Assembly (NCBI GenBank): GCA_964462985.1
Contig: CAYXAA010000001.1
Location: forward strand, 245,823 to 309,822
From: CAYXAA01 sp964462985
Lineage (GTDB): Bacteria; Pseudomonadota; Alphaproteobacteria; Rhizobiales; Stappiaceae
DNA length: 64,000 bases
Direction: 5' to 3'
The position numbers and the translations under genes are program-made. The notes under the pieces are model-generated. The model was not told where the DNA came from. It made no database searches and saw nothing but the letters and a program-made list of their open reading frames with translations. Below are positions 34,999 to 43,429 of this stretch, piece after piece; position 1 is the stretch's first letter, and each line of letters begins with the position of its first letter.

Positions 34999-35414
34999 AG
35001 GACAGTGTGTGAAAAGCCGCGGCAAGAGTTGCCGGCGGCTGCCACGAAAGGGCGGTTTCTCCGCCCTTTTTTGTTGCCATTGTCTCTGGACCGCAGGATG
35101 CCCCAATCCTGAGGTCGCCCAACTCCCTTGAATCACCGGGAACCAGATTTCGGTTGACGGCCATACGCTTTCATTCGAAAGTGATTTTCCGGAGAAATGA
35201 ACAAAAGCGAAATTGAGAGCAGAGCGCGAACGACTGTGTCATACGGACGTATTTCGGGCCTCGTTGATGTATTGCCGTCCGGATCGCCACGGATCAGCCA
35301 GCTTTTTCAGAACCGGTCGAACCGTCGGTTCCGCCCGAGCCAATGCCCGAATTGCTCTCTCTTCGGAGCGCGAGCCACTCTAGCCGAGCCGCCGCACACC
35401 CGGACAGCCAATCC
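34999..35414. other. Intergenic region after the cold-shock gene
   Basis: About 415 bases. Apart from the terminator at 35047-35072 I see no gene. An open frame at 35197-35418 has a weak GGAG two bases from its ATG and no family features, so I do not call it. The second half should contain the glpK promoter. Confidence 0.5.
35047..35072 (+). terminator. Rho-independent terminator of the cold-shock gene
   Basis: GGGCGG at 35050-35055 pairs with CCGCCC at 35061-35066 around a five-base loop, with AAA on the left and six T on the right (35067-35072). This is a classic intrinsic terminator in the plus direction, 48 bases after the cold-shock stop. Confidence 0.88.
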
Positions 35415-36914
35415 ATGACCGACGCAATCCTCGCCATCGACCAGGGTACGACCTCAACCAGAGCCATCCTGTTCGACACCGCATTTCGCCCGGTCGCAAG
35501 TGCCCAACAGGAGTTTCCCCAACACTTCCCCCGGCCCGGCGAGGTCGAGCATGACCCCGAAGATCTCTGGACGACCACGGTCGCCGTCTGCCGCCAGGCA
35601 ATCGAGGCGGCCGGGTCCGGATCTGGCCTGGCTGCGGTCGGCATCACCAATCAGCGCGAAACGACCGTGGTGTGGGAGCGCAGCTCCGGCCGACCTATTA
35701 CCAACGCCATCGTCTGGCAGGATCGACGCACCGCACCCCTTTGCCAGCGACTTCGGCAGGAAGGCCACGATGCGCTGGTGGCCGAGCGCACCGGCCTCAT
35801 CATCGACCCCTATTTCTCGGGAACGAAGATCGCCTGGATCCTGGAGAACGTGCCGGGCGCTCGGGCCGCCGCCCAAAATGGTGACCTCCTGTTCGGCACG
35901 GTCGACAGTTGGCTGATCTGGCGATTGACCGGTGGCAGGGTTCACGTCACCGACGCCACCAATGCTGCCCGCACCCTGCTCTACGACATCCGCAACAACC
36001 GCTGGGACGAAGACCTGTGCCGGCTCCTGGGCGTGCCGGTGTCAATGCTGCCTGAGGTGAAGGACAGCGCCGACGATTTCGGAACCACCGATCCGGGCGT
36101 GATCGGCCGTGCGGTTCCCATCCTCGGCGTCGCCGGCGACCAGCAGGCGGCGACGCTCGGGCAGGCCTGCTTCAAGCCCGGCATGGTGAAGTCGACCTAT
36201 GGCACCGGCTGCTTCGCCCTGCTCAACACCGGCGAGACGCTGGTCACGTCGCAGAACCGACTGCTCGGCACCATCGCCTACCGGCTCGGGGGGCGCACCA
36301 CCTATGCTCTCGAAGGATCGATTTTCGTCGCTGGCAGCGCGGTGCAGTGGCTGCGCGACGGACTCAAGGTAATCGGCTCCGCCGCGGACAGCCAGAGACT
36401 GGCCGAAGGCTCCGACCCGGAAAATCGGCTGTTTCTCGTGCCGGCCTTCGTCGGCCTCGGTGCGCCCCATTGGGATCCTGACGCCCGCGGCGCGATCTTC
36501 GGACTGACGCGGGCGAGCGGCCCCGCCGATTTCGCCCGCGCGGCTCTTGAAAGCGTCGGCTTCCAAACGCGCGACCTGCTTGACGCTATGCACGCCGACT
36601 GGCGGGCTCCGGACGGTGCACAAACCGTTCTGCGCGTCGACGGCGGCATGACTGCATCCGACTGGACCATGCAGTTCTTGGCCGATATCCTCGGCGCCCC
36701 GGTCGATCGGCCGATCGTGCTCGAGACGACCGCGCTCGGCGCGGCCTGGCTCGCCGGTCACCGGGCCGGTCTGTGGCCGGATCAGGACGGTTTTGCCGCG
36801 AGCTGGCGGCTCGACCGCCGCTTCGAGCCGGCGATGGCGGGGGGTGAGCGCGAGCGGCTGATCGCCGCCTGGCGAAATGCGGTGGCGCGCACGAAAGGGG
36901 CGATCACGGGCTGA
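35415..36914 (+). CDS. glpK: Glycerol kinase
   Basis: A 499-residue FGGY-family kinase that phosphorylates glycerol to glycerol-3-phosphate with ATP. Recognisable parts are LAIDQGTTSTRAILFD at the start, GITNQRETTVVWERSSGRP, the ATP-side GVAGDQQAATLGQACFKPGM and DGGMTASDWTMQFLADIL. I begin at the ATG at 35415, because the longer open frame adds 24 unrelated residues before the conserved start. No glpF, glpD or regulator is nearby, so it stands alone. Confidence 0.96.
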   Translation: MTDAILAIDQGTTSTRAILFDTAFRPVASAQQEFPQHFPRPGEVEHDPEDLWTTTVAVCRQAIEAAGSGSGLAAVGITNQRETTVVWERSSGRPITNAIVWQDRRTAPLCQRLRQEGHDALVAERTGLIIDPYFSGTKIAWILENVPGARAAAQNGDLLFGTVDSWLIWRLTGGRVHVTDATNAARTLLYDIRNNRWDEDLCRLLGVPVSMLPEVKDSADDFGTTDPGVIGRAVPILGVAGDQQAATLGQACFKPGMVKSTYGTGCFALLNTGETLVTSQNRLLGTIAYRLGGRTTYALEGSIFVAGSAVQWLRDGLKVIGSAADSQRLAEGSDPENRLFLVPAFVGLGAPHWDPDARGAIFGLTRASGPADFARAALESVGFQTRDLLDAMHADWRAPDGAQTVLRVDGGMTASDWTMQFLADILGAPVDRPIVLETTALGAAWLAGHRAGLWPDQDGFAASWRLDRRFEPAMAGGERERLIAAWRNAVARTKGAITG

Positions 36915-37101
36915 GCCCCCGGCCGCCACGGAAAAGCCCATCGCGCATTGCACCGTCTTGCACTAGGCTACGGCCAGCCTCGCGCCGACGGTACCGTCGA
37001 CCCGCGTATGGCATCGCCAGACGCCGTCCGCGTTTCTCGGCGCGGGCCGTACCCACGCCGGTTATCGCGCAGACGGATCCGGCCGCAACAAGGAAGCCGC
37101 G

Positions 37102-38706
37102 ATGACTTCGGCCTGCAACGTCCTCCTTGTCTACCCGGCCTTTAATGCAGGCTCTTTCTGGAACTACAAGGACACCTGCAGTCTCGTCGGCGCGAAATAT
37201 CCCGCGCCGCCGCTCGGCCTGATCACCGTCGCCGCGATGCTGCCGAAGCACTGGGAGGTTCGGCTCGTCGACCGCAACGCCGACACGCTAACCGAAGACG
37301 ATCTTGCCTGGGCCGACGTGGTGTTCACCGGCGGCATGCTGCCGCAGCAGCGCGATGCGCTGCACATCATCGATACGTGCCGGACAGCCGGCATTCCTGT
37401 CGTCGTCGGCGGGCCTGACGCCACGTCGAGCCCGGAGCTCTACAAGTCCGCCAACTTCCGAGTCCTTGGCGAGGCGGAGGGCGTCATCGACCGCTTCATT
37501 GCGGCCTTCGAGCGCGGCGAGCGAGAAGGCACGTTCGAAGCGGAGAAGTTCAAGGCTGACGTCACCACCAGCCCGATCCCGCGGTTCGACCTCCTCAGGT
37601 TCGACAACTACGTCCAGGTCAACGTGCAGTTCTCGCGCGGCTGCCCGTTCACTTGCGAGTTCTGCGACATCATCGAGCTCTACGGCCGCAAGCCGCGCAC
37701 CAAGACCAACGCTCAGATCCTCGCCGAACTGCAGAGGCTCTACGACCTCGGCTACCGCGGCCATGTCGATTTCGTCGACGACAATCTGATCGGCAACAAG
37801 AAGGCGGTGAAGGCATTCCTGCCGGAGCTGATCACGTGGCAAAAAGATCGCGGCCTGCCGTTTGAGCTCTCGACCGAGGCCTCCCTCAATCTTGCCGACG
37901 ACGACGAGTTGCTTGCGCTGATGCAGGATGCCGGCTTCTTCTCCGTGTTCGTCGGCATCGAGACACCGGATCCTGACGTCCTCAACGCCACGCGCAAGAA
38001 GCAGAACACGCGCCGCGACATCGCCAAGAGCATCCACCGGATCTACGAACACGGCATCTATGTGCTTGCGGGCTTCATCGTCGGCTTTGATGAGGAAAGC
38101 GAGCGGGTCGCCGACGAGATCGCCAACCTGATCGAGGAGGCGGCGATTCCGGTCTCCATGGTCGGGCTCCTCTACGCGCTGCCCAATACCCAGCTCACAC
38201 GGCGGCTCCTGCGCGAGGGCAGGCTCTATGCCGAGTTCGACGTCGCCGACGCCGAGGATGTACTCGGCGACCAGTGCACATCGGGACTCAACTTCTCCAC
38301 CCGGCGGCCGCGTGCCCGGATCCTGTCGGACTACGGCACGATCGTGAAAAGGATTTATGCGCCGGAGGCCTATTTCGCGCGTGTTCGCAAGGTCGCCGAC
38401 ATGCTGAAGCTCGACGGAACCAACGGCACGGTTCTCAGCGCCAGCTTCCTCCATGACCTCCAACTGTTTGGCCGGCTGCTGTGGGCGATGACGATTCGCC
38501 ATCCGGAGTTCCGCGGCCCGTTCTGGCGCACCCTGCTTTACACCGCCACGCACAATTTCCGCGCCATCAAGCCGGTGCTGCAGATGATGGCCCTATATGT
38601 CCACCTCGGCCCATTCTCCCGCTTCGTCGTCGGCCAGATCAATGCGCAGATCGCAGAAATCGAGGCGGGCAATTGGCAAGCGCCGCAACTGGTGGCAGCA
38701 GAATAG
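37102..38706 (+). CDS. B12-binding domain radical SAM protein (DUF4070 family)
   Basis: A 534-residue class B radical SAM enzyme. The first 130 residues are a cobalamin-binding fold. The radical SAM core carries the cluster motif CxxxCxxC at C181, C185 and C188 (GCPFTCEFC). The C-terminal part matches the DUF4070 region, with LLYALPNTQLTRRL before it. HpnP, the hopanoid C-2 methylase, belongs to this broad family, but the N-terminal sequence here (YPAFNAGSFWNYKD) is of the common DUF4070 group of unknown substrate. No hopanoid gene is near, so I do not assign the symbol. Confidence 0.88.
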   Translation: MTSACNVLLVYPAFNAGSFWNYKDTCSLVGAKYPAPPLGLITVAAMLPKHWEVRLVDRNADTLTEDDLAWADVVFTGGMLPQQRDALHIIDTCRTAGIPVVVGGPDATSSPELYKSANFRVLGEAEGVIDRFIAAFERGEREGTFEAEKFKADVTTSPIPRFDLLRFDNYVQVNVQFSRGCPFTCEFCDIIELYGRKPRTKTNAQILAELQRLYDLGYRGHVDFVDDNLIGNKKAVKAFLPELITWQKDRGLPFELSTEASLNLADDDELLALMQDAGFFSVFVGIETPDPDVLNATRKKQNTRRDIAKSIHRIYEHGIYVLAGFIVGFDEESERVADEIANLIEEAAIPVSMVGLLYALPNTQLTRRLLREGRLYAEFDVADAEDVLGDQCTSGLNFSTRRPRARILSDYGTIVKRIYAPEAYFARVRKVADMLKLDGTNGTVLSASFLHDLQLFGRLLWAMTIRHPEFRGPFWRTLLYTATHNFRAIKPVLQMMALYVHLGPFSRFVVGQINAQIAEIEAGNWQAPQLVAAE

Positions 38707-38857
38707 CCGGCGGCGCAAGCTCGGGCCCCTTGCCAAACTGCGTCTAATACCCTGTGATAGGCCCGTTTCCCGGTACATGTAGCTGCATGTCACGGCGACC
38801 GCGACGGCACCGGCCGCCGCGTCCGGCGCCGAGAAGAACGAAGGAGAGAAAATCGCA

Positions 38858-39520
38858 ATGACAATGCTCAGGATAGGAGACATAGCTCCGGACTTCGAAG
38901 CGGAGACGACCGAGGGCCCGATTCGGTTCCACGACTGGCTCGGGACATCCTGGGGCGTCCTGTTCTCGCATCCCAAGGATTACACGCCGGTCTGCACCAC
39001 CGAGCTCGGCTACATGGCCCGCATCAAGGGCGAGTTCGATGCTCGAGACGTCAAGATCATCGGTCTCAGCGTCGACCCCGTCGACAGCCACGCCGGATGG
39101 GCCAAGGATATCGAGGAGACCCAGGGCGCCGCGCCGAACTATCCCATGATCGGCGACCCGGACCTTAAGGTGGCAAAGCTCTACGGCATGCTGCCGGCTA
39201 CCGCCGGAGACAGCTCGCAAGGCCGCACCCCCGCCGACAACCAGACCGTGCGCACGGTCTTTGTCATCGGACCGGACAAGACGATCAAGCTGATGCTGAT
39301 CTATCCGATGACCACCGGCCGGAACTTCGACGAGGTCCTCCGGGTGATCGATTCCATGCAGCTCACCGCCAAGCACAAGGTGGCGACGCCGGCAAACTGG
39401 AAGAATGGCGATGACGTGATCATCTCGGGATCGGTGACTGACGAGATGGCGAAGACCATGTTCCCCGGCGGCTGGAAGGCACCGAAGCCCTATCTGCGTA
39501 TCGTGCCGCAGCCGCGCTGA
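38858..39520 (+). CDS. 1-Cys peroxiredoxin (Prx6 type)
   Basis: A 220-residue peroxiredoxin that reduces peroxides. The peroxidatic cysteine is C46 in DYTPVCTTELG, and the C-terminal arm with GWKAPKPYLRIVPQP is typical of the Prx6/AhpC-TSA 1-Cys group. No resolving cysteine is evident. AAGGAGAG lies at 38841-38848, nine bases before ATG 38858. It is convergent with lepA across a hairpin at 39537-39565. Confidence 0.93.
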   Translation: MTMLRIGDIAPDFEAETTEGPIRFHDWLGTSWGVLFSHPKDYTPVCTTELGYMARIKGEFDARDVKIIGLSVDPVDSHAGWAKDIEETQGAAPNYPMIGDPDLKVAKLYGMLPATAGDSSQGRTPADNQTVRTVFVIGPDKTIKLMLIYPMTTGRNFDEVLRVIDSMQLTAKHKVATPANWKNGDDVIISGSVTDEMAKTMFPGGWKAPKPYLRIVPQPR

Positions 39521-39536
39521 GACGACAGCCTGAACA

Positions 39537-39565
39537 GCGCCCGCGAGGTCCAGGCTCGTGGGCGT
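39537..39565. terminator. Candidate bidirectional terminator between prx and lepA
   Basis: CGCCCGCGAG at 39538-39547 pairs with CTCGTGGGCG at 39555-39564 with one G-T pair, loop of seven. It lies between the convergent peroxiredoxin and lepA genes. The T-run is weak on both sides, so I hold this at moderate confidence. Confidence 0.5.
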
Positions 39566-39619
39566 TGGCTTTCCTGATGGATCAGCGAGCCAATTGATCG
39601 GGTTACGGCGCGCCGGGGC

Positions 39620-41425
39620 TCACTCATCCATCTTTAGCGCCTTGATGAAGGCCTCCTGCGGGATTTCGACCTTGCCGAACTGCCGCATCCGCTTCTTGCC
39701 CTCCTTCTGCTTCTCCAGAAGCTTGCGCTTGCGGGTGGCGTCCCCGCCGTAGCATTTCGCCGTCACATCCTTGCGCAGCGCGGAGATGGTCTCGCGAGCG
39801 ATCACCCTGGCCCCGATCGCGGCCTGGATCGGGATCTTGAACATGTGGCGCGGGATCAGGTCCTTCAGCTTCTCGCACATCGCCCGGCCACGGCGCTCGG
39901 CCTGGGAGCGGTGGACGAGCACCGAAAGCGCGTCAACCGGCTCGCCATTGACCAGGATCGACATCTTGACGAGATCGCCCTCGCGGTAGTCGGACAGCTG
40001 ATAATCGAACGACGCGTAGCCCTTGGAAATCGACTTCAGCCGGTCATAGAAGTCGAACACGACCTCGTTGAGGGGCAGGTCGTAGGTCACCATGGCCCGT
40101 GAACCGACATAGTTGAGGTCGACCTGGACGCCGCGGCGCTCCTGACACAGTGTCAGGATCGAGCCGAGATAGTCGTCCGGTGTCATAATCGTCGCCCGGA
40201 TCCAGGGCTCCTCGATCGAGGCAATCTTGACCACGTCCGGCATGTCCGCGGGATTGTGCAGCTCCCTCGTCGTGCCATCGGTCATGTTCATGCGGTAAAC
40301 CACCGAAGGAGCGGTGGCGATCAAGTCGAGATTGAACTCACGCTCCAGCCGCTCCTGGATGATTTCCAGGTGCAGAAGCCCGAGAAAACCGCAGCGGAAG
40401 CCGAAGCCGAGCGCGGCGGACGTCTCCATCTCGAAGGAGAAGCTGGCATCGTTGAGGCGCAGCTTGCCCATCGCCGCGCGCAGGTCTTCGAAATCGGCGG
40501 CGTCGACCGGAAAGAGGCCGCAGAACACGACCGGCTGCGCTGGCTTGAAGCCCGGCAGCGCCTCGGCGCACGGCTTCCTTTCATCGGTGATGGTGTCGCC
40601 GACGCGGGTGTCGGCCACCTCCTTGATCGAGGCAGTGAGCACGCCAATCTCGCCGGGACCGAGCACGTCGGTCACCAGGAACTTGGGCGTCATGACGCCG
40701 ACGCGGTCGACCTCATAGGCCGCGCCGGTACCCATCATCTTGATCCTCTGCCCCTTCTTCAACGTGCCGTCGATGATGCGAACCAGCACCATCACGCCGA
40801 GGTAGGCGTCGTACCAGCTGTCGACCAGCAGCGCCTTTAGGGGGGCTGCGGGATCACCCTTCGGTGGCGGCAGGCGCTGGACGATTGCCTCGAGCACCTG
40901 ATCGATACCAAGGCCGGTCTTGGCCGAGATCATCACGGCGTCGGAGGCGTCAAGGCCGATGACATCCTCGATCTGCTCCTTGACCCTGTCGGGCTCGGCC
41001 GCCGGCAGGTCGATCTTGTTGAGGACCGGAACAATCTCGTGATCGTTGTCGATCGCCTGGTAGACGTTGGCGAGTGTCTGCGCCTCGACGCCCTGGCTGG
41101 CGTCGACGACGAGCAGCGAGCCCTCGCAGGCCGCCAGCGACCGGGAGACCTCGTAGGCGAAGTCGACATGGCCTGGCGTGTCGATCAGGTTCAGCTTGTA
41201 CTGCTTGCCGTCCTGAGCCGTATAGATCAGACGGACTGTCTGAGCCTTGATCGTGATGCCGCGCTCGCGCTCGATATCCATCGAATCGAGCACCTGCTCC
41301 TTCATCTCACGCTGGGTGAGGGTTCCCGTCATCTGGATCAGGCGGTCGGCCAGGGTCGACTTGCCGTGATCGATATGGGCCACGATCGAGAAGTTGCGGA
41401 TGTCGGAAATGGGCTGGGTCGTCAT
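39620..41425 (-). CDS. lepA: Elongation factor 4 (LepA)
   Basis: A 601-residue translational GTPase. It has the G1 motif AHIDHGKSTLADRL, DTPGHVDF and NKIDLPAAEPDRV in the G domain, EF-G-like domains in the middle, and the LepA-specific C-terminal domain ending with RKRKLLEKQKEGKKRMR and a final QEAFIKALK. Length and start (MTTQPISDIRNFSIV) are standard. LepA back-translocates or fine-tunes ribosomes under stress and also aids 30S assembly. Confidence 0.98.
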   Translation of the reverse strand: MTTQPISDIRNFSIVAHIDHGKSTLADRLIQMTGTLTQREMKEQVLDSMDIERERGITIKAQTVRLIYTAQDGKQYKLNLIDTPGHVDFAYEVSRSLAACEGSLLVVDASQGVEAQTLANVYQAIDNDHEIVPVLNKIDLPAAEPDRVKEQIEDVIGLDASDAVMISAKTGLGIDQVLEAIVQRLPPPKGDPAAPLKALLVDSWYDAYLGVMVLVRIIDGTLKKGQRIKMMGTGAAYEVDRVGVMTPKFLVTDVLGPGEIGVLTASIKEVADTRVGDTITDERKPCAEALPGFKPAQPVVFCGLFPVDAADFEDLRAAMGKLRLNDASFSFEMETSAALGFGFRCGFLGLLHLEIIQERLEREFNLDLIATAPSVVYRMNMTDGTTRELHNPADMPDVVKIASIEEPWIRATIMTPDDYLGSILTLCQERRGVQVDLNYVGSRAMVTYDLPLNEVVFDFYDRLKSISKGYASFDYQLSDYREGDLVKMSILVNGEPVDALSVLVHRSQAERRGRAMCEKLKDLIPRHMFKIPIQAAIGARVIARETISALRKDVTAKCYGGDATRKRKLLEKQKEGKKRMRQFGKVEIPQEAFIKALKMDE

Positions 41426-41550
41426 GCGCGCCCGTTTACCATCGGGACCGGTGGGCGCAAAGGGGCAAGTGCAGCAAGACCGCTGGAAAGCGGAAATTGA
41501 CCGGCGGCCGCACGCCCAGAAGCAGAGCGCGGCCGCCGTGCGCGAACCGA

Positions 41551-42495
41551 TCAGGCAGCAACGCAGGCGCTACAGATCGCCGTCACGTGCCGGTGATCGG
41601 TGCCGCAGCAGCCGCCGACGACATTGATCCACGGCATCCGCTTGCGAAAATCGCCGTAGCGTCGGGCGAGATCGCTCGGATCCCCCGCGTCGAGTTCCGT
41701 TGCGGCGTCGAGTTCGGCATGACTCATCCGGGAGGCATTGGCGCGCAGTCCGCCGAGGCGCCTGAGCCACGGCGCGTCCTCGGCGAGCGCGTCCTCGAAA
41801 TGGGCGGGGTGAGCGCAATTGATCATGTAGTAGGCCGGTGCGCTGCCCGTCGCGGCGTCGACGGCCGCAATGACCTCGCCGAGATCGTCGCCGGACGGCA
41901 GACGGCCGTCGGTCTCCACCGTGAAGGAAATAACCGAAGGAACGCCGACAGCTTTTGCCGCAAGCGCAACGCCTGCTCCCTCCTCGATCGTCGTCATCGT
42001 GATGGCCGAGATCATGTCGACGCCGGCGGTCGCGAACGCTCTGGCCTGGGCCGCATGGTAATCACGAGCCTCTTCGACCGTCATGGCTTCGCCGGCGACG
42101 TAACCGTCGCCGCGTGGGCCGATGCAGCCGCTGACGAGGAACGGAGCGGTCTGCGTCCGATACTCGGCCGCGAGCTCGTGCATCAATTTGATCGCCTCCA
42201 GGTTGACTCTCTCCAGATCTGCAGCGGAGTAACCAAGCTTCGTGCCCCAGTCCGGATTGGAACGCCAGGTCGGGCTTTCAAGCACGAAGCCGGTGCAGTG
42301 TCGCACAGCCAAGTCCGCGTAAGGTCGGTAATAGGCCTTCAGCTTCTCGCGACCCTCGGGTGTGTCGAGAAGGACGAAGGACGCGAACAGGGGAAGGTCC
42401 TCGCCCTCCAGGAAGATCAGGCTCGTCTCCAGGCCACCATCGGTCAGGAACAGGCGCCCAGTCTGATTGGGAAGGCCATGGTCAAAGATCTGCAT
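41551..42495 (-). CDS. Homocysteine S-methyltransferase family protein (copy 1)
   Basis: A 314-residue zinc-dependent methyltransferase: LTDGGLETSLIF near the start, SGCIGPRGDGYV in the middle, and the zinc ligands in INCAHP and in VVGGCCGTDHRHV near the end. Family members move methyl groups from S-methylmethionine or similar donors to homocysteine. It is by eye about two-thirds identical to copy 2 at 43427. I begin at the ATG at 42495, since the longer open frame adds 17 unlike residues. A TetR gene is divergent from it. Confidence 0.85.
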   Translation of the reverse strand: MQIFDHGLPNQTGRLFLTDGGLETSLIFLEGEDLPLFASFVLLDTPEGREKLKAYYRPYADLAVRHCTGFVLESPTWRSNPDWGTKLGYSAADLERVNLEAIKLMHELAAEYRTQTAPFLVSGCIGPRGDGYVAGEAMTVEEARDYHAAQARAFATAGVDMISAITMTTIEEGAGVALAAKAVGVPSVISFTVETDGRLPSGDDLGEVIAAVDAATGSAPAYYMINCAHPAHFEDALAEDAPWLRRLGGLRANASRMSHAELDAATELDAGDPSDLARRYGDFRKRMPWINVVGGCCGTDHRHVTAICSACVAA

Positions 42496-42705
42496 TCTAA
42501 AATCCCTTGTGTATGCTTCTCGCTTCCAATGTATGGCCGTGTGCAATTGGCCGCTTTGGCGCAGCTAATCTCCGAGAAAGCGGCGATCTCATCTAGACTA
42601 CTCGCGGTACGGCCAAGAGAGTTGATGCTGATCACTTTTGTTTCAATTGCTTGGCGCCACTATCGCGAAAGATGTCTCGGGCGCGCGCGAATGGACTGGT
42701 CGAAA

Positions 42706-42724
42706 ACTGTACCGGCGGTACAGT
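42706..42724. promoter_or_regulatory. 19-bp palindromic operator upstream of the TetR gene
   Basis: ACTGTACCGGCGGTACAGT is a perfect inverted repeat with 9-bp arms around one central base, ending 26 bases before the TetR start at 42751. Position, length and symmetry are those of a TetR-family operator, so autoregulation is likely. It is 211 bases from the copy 1 methyltransferase start and could affect both. Confidence 0.72.
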
Positions 42725-42750
42725 GGCCCAGCGAAGGGTGGATCTACGAC

Positions 42751-43395
42751 ATGAGCAAGGGTGGCGAAACGAGACGGCGCATCATCGAGGCCGCGACCGC
42801 CTCGATCCTGGAAAAGGGCTTCGGCGCCACGTCGATCGACGAGCTCATTGCCGAGGTCGGCATCACCAAAAGCGGGTTCTTCTATCACTTCCGCGACAAA
42901 GGCGAACTCGCGAAGGCGCTCCTGGAGGACCATATCGCCGAAGACGAGCGGCTGCTCGACCGAGTGTTCGCCGAGGCGAAGGAATTGACGGACGATCCGC
43001 TGCAGGCGTTTCTGGTCGGGCTGAAGATGTTTGCCCGCATTGTCGAGGACATGCCCACGGGGCATCCCGGCTGCCTGGTTGCCACCTTCTGCTATCAGGA
43101 GCGGCTGTTCGACAGTGCGATCCGCGCCCTCAACCGGAAGGCCGTTCTCGCTTGGCGGACGCGATTCCGGGCGGCGTTAGAGGAGATTGCCGCTCTCTAT
43201 CCACCGAAGGAGCCCGTCGACCTCGACGGCCTGGCAGACATGGTCTCCACGGTTATCGAGGGCGGTATCGTGATGTCGAAGGCTCTCGGCGAACCGAATG
43301 CGCTGCCGCAGCAGCTTCTCTTGTTCCGAAACTTGGTCCGGCTGCTGTTTCTGCCCGACACACTTTCCCCAGTACGGCTGAAAGCGCCAAGCTGA
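42751..43395 (+). CDS. TetR/AcrR-family transcriptional regulator
   Basis: A 214-residue repressor-type protein. The N-terminal helix-turn-helix follows GETRRRIIEAATASILEKGF, with the recognition part IDELIAEVGITKSGFFYHFRDKGEL at about residues 33-57. The C-terminal ligand domain contains GHPGCLVATFCYQE, a pattern known from the TetR_C group around small-molecule sensing. The start at 42751 gives a family-like beginning; the much longer open frame to the left is antisense to copy 1. It lies between the two methyltransferase paralogues and faces a palindrome, so it likely controls them. Confidence 0.9.
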   Translation: MSKGGETRRRIIEAATASILEKGFGATSIDELIAEVGITKSGFFYHFRDKGELAKALLEDHIAEDERLLDRVFAEAKELTDDPLQAFLVGLKMFARIVEDMPTGHPGCLVATFCYQERLFDSAIRALNRKAVLAWRTRFRAALEEIAALYPPKEPVDLDGLADMVSTVIEGGIVMSKALGEPNALPQQLLLFRNLVRLLFLPDTLSPVRLKAPS

Positions 43396-43396
43396 C

Positions 43397-43429
43397 GGCG
43401 GAGACGGATCAGGCGGCGGAGACGGATCA
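43397..43429. repeat. Tandem 15-bp direct repeat at the TetR/methyltransferase junction
   Basis: GGCGGAGACGGATCA occurs at 43397-43411 and again at 43415-43429, a period of 18 bases. The second unit contains the stop codon of methyltransferase copy 2 (TCA at 43427-43429 on this strand), and the first starts just after the TetR stop. It looks like a small local duplication. Confidence 0.8.

Noticed and set aside
35197..35418. Small open frame of 73 codons before glpK
   Set aside because: Ribosome site only two bases from the ATG, no family features, and it runs into the glpK start in another frame.
37288..38553. A 421-codon open frame antisense to the radical SAM gene
   Set aside because: Same reason: antisense shadow with no recognisable protein features.
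37102..38706. Assignment as hpnP (hopanoid 2-methylase)
   Set aside because: N-terminal region matches the general DUF4070 group rather than what I recall for HpnP, and no hopanoid genes are in the window.
42496..42750. SAM or SAH riboswitch upstream of the methyltransferase genes
   Set aside because: I could not find a consistent pseudoknot or the conserved motifs; the palindrome at 42706 is better explained as a TetR operator.
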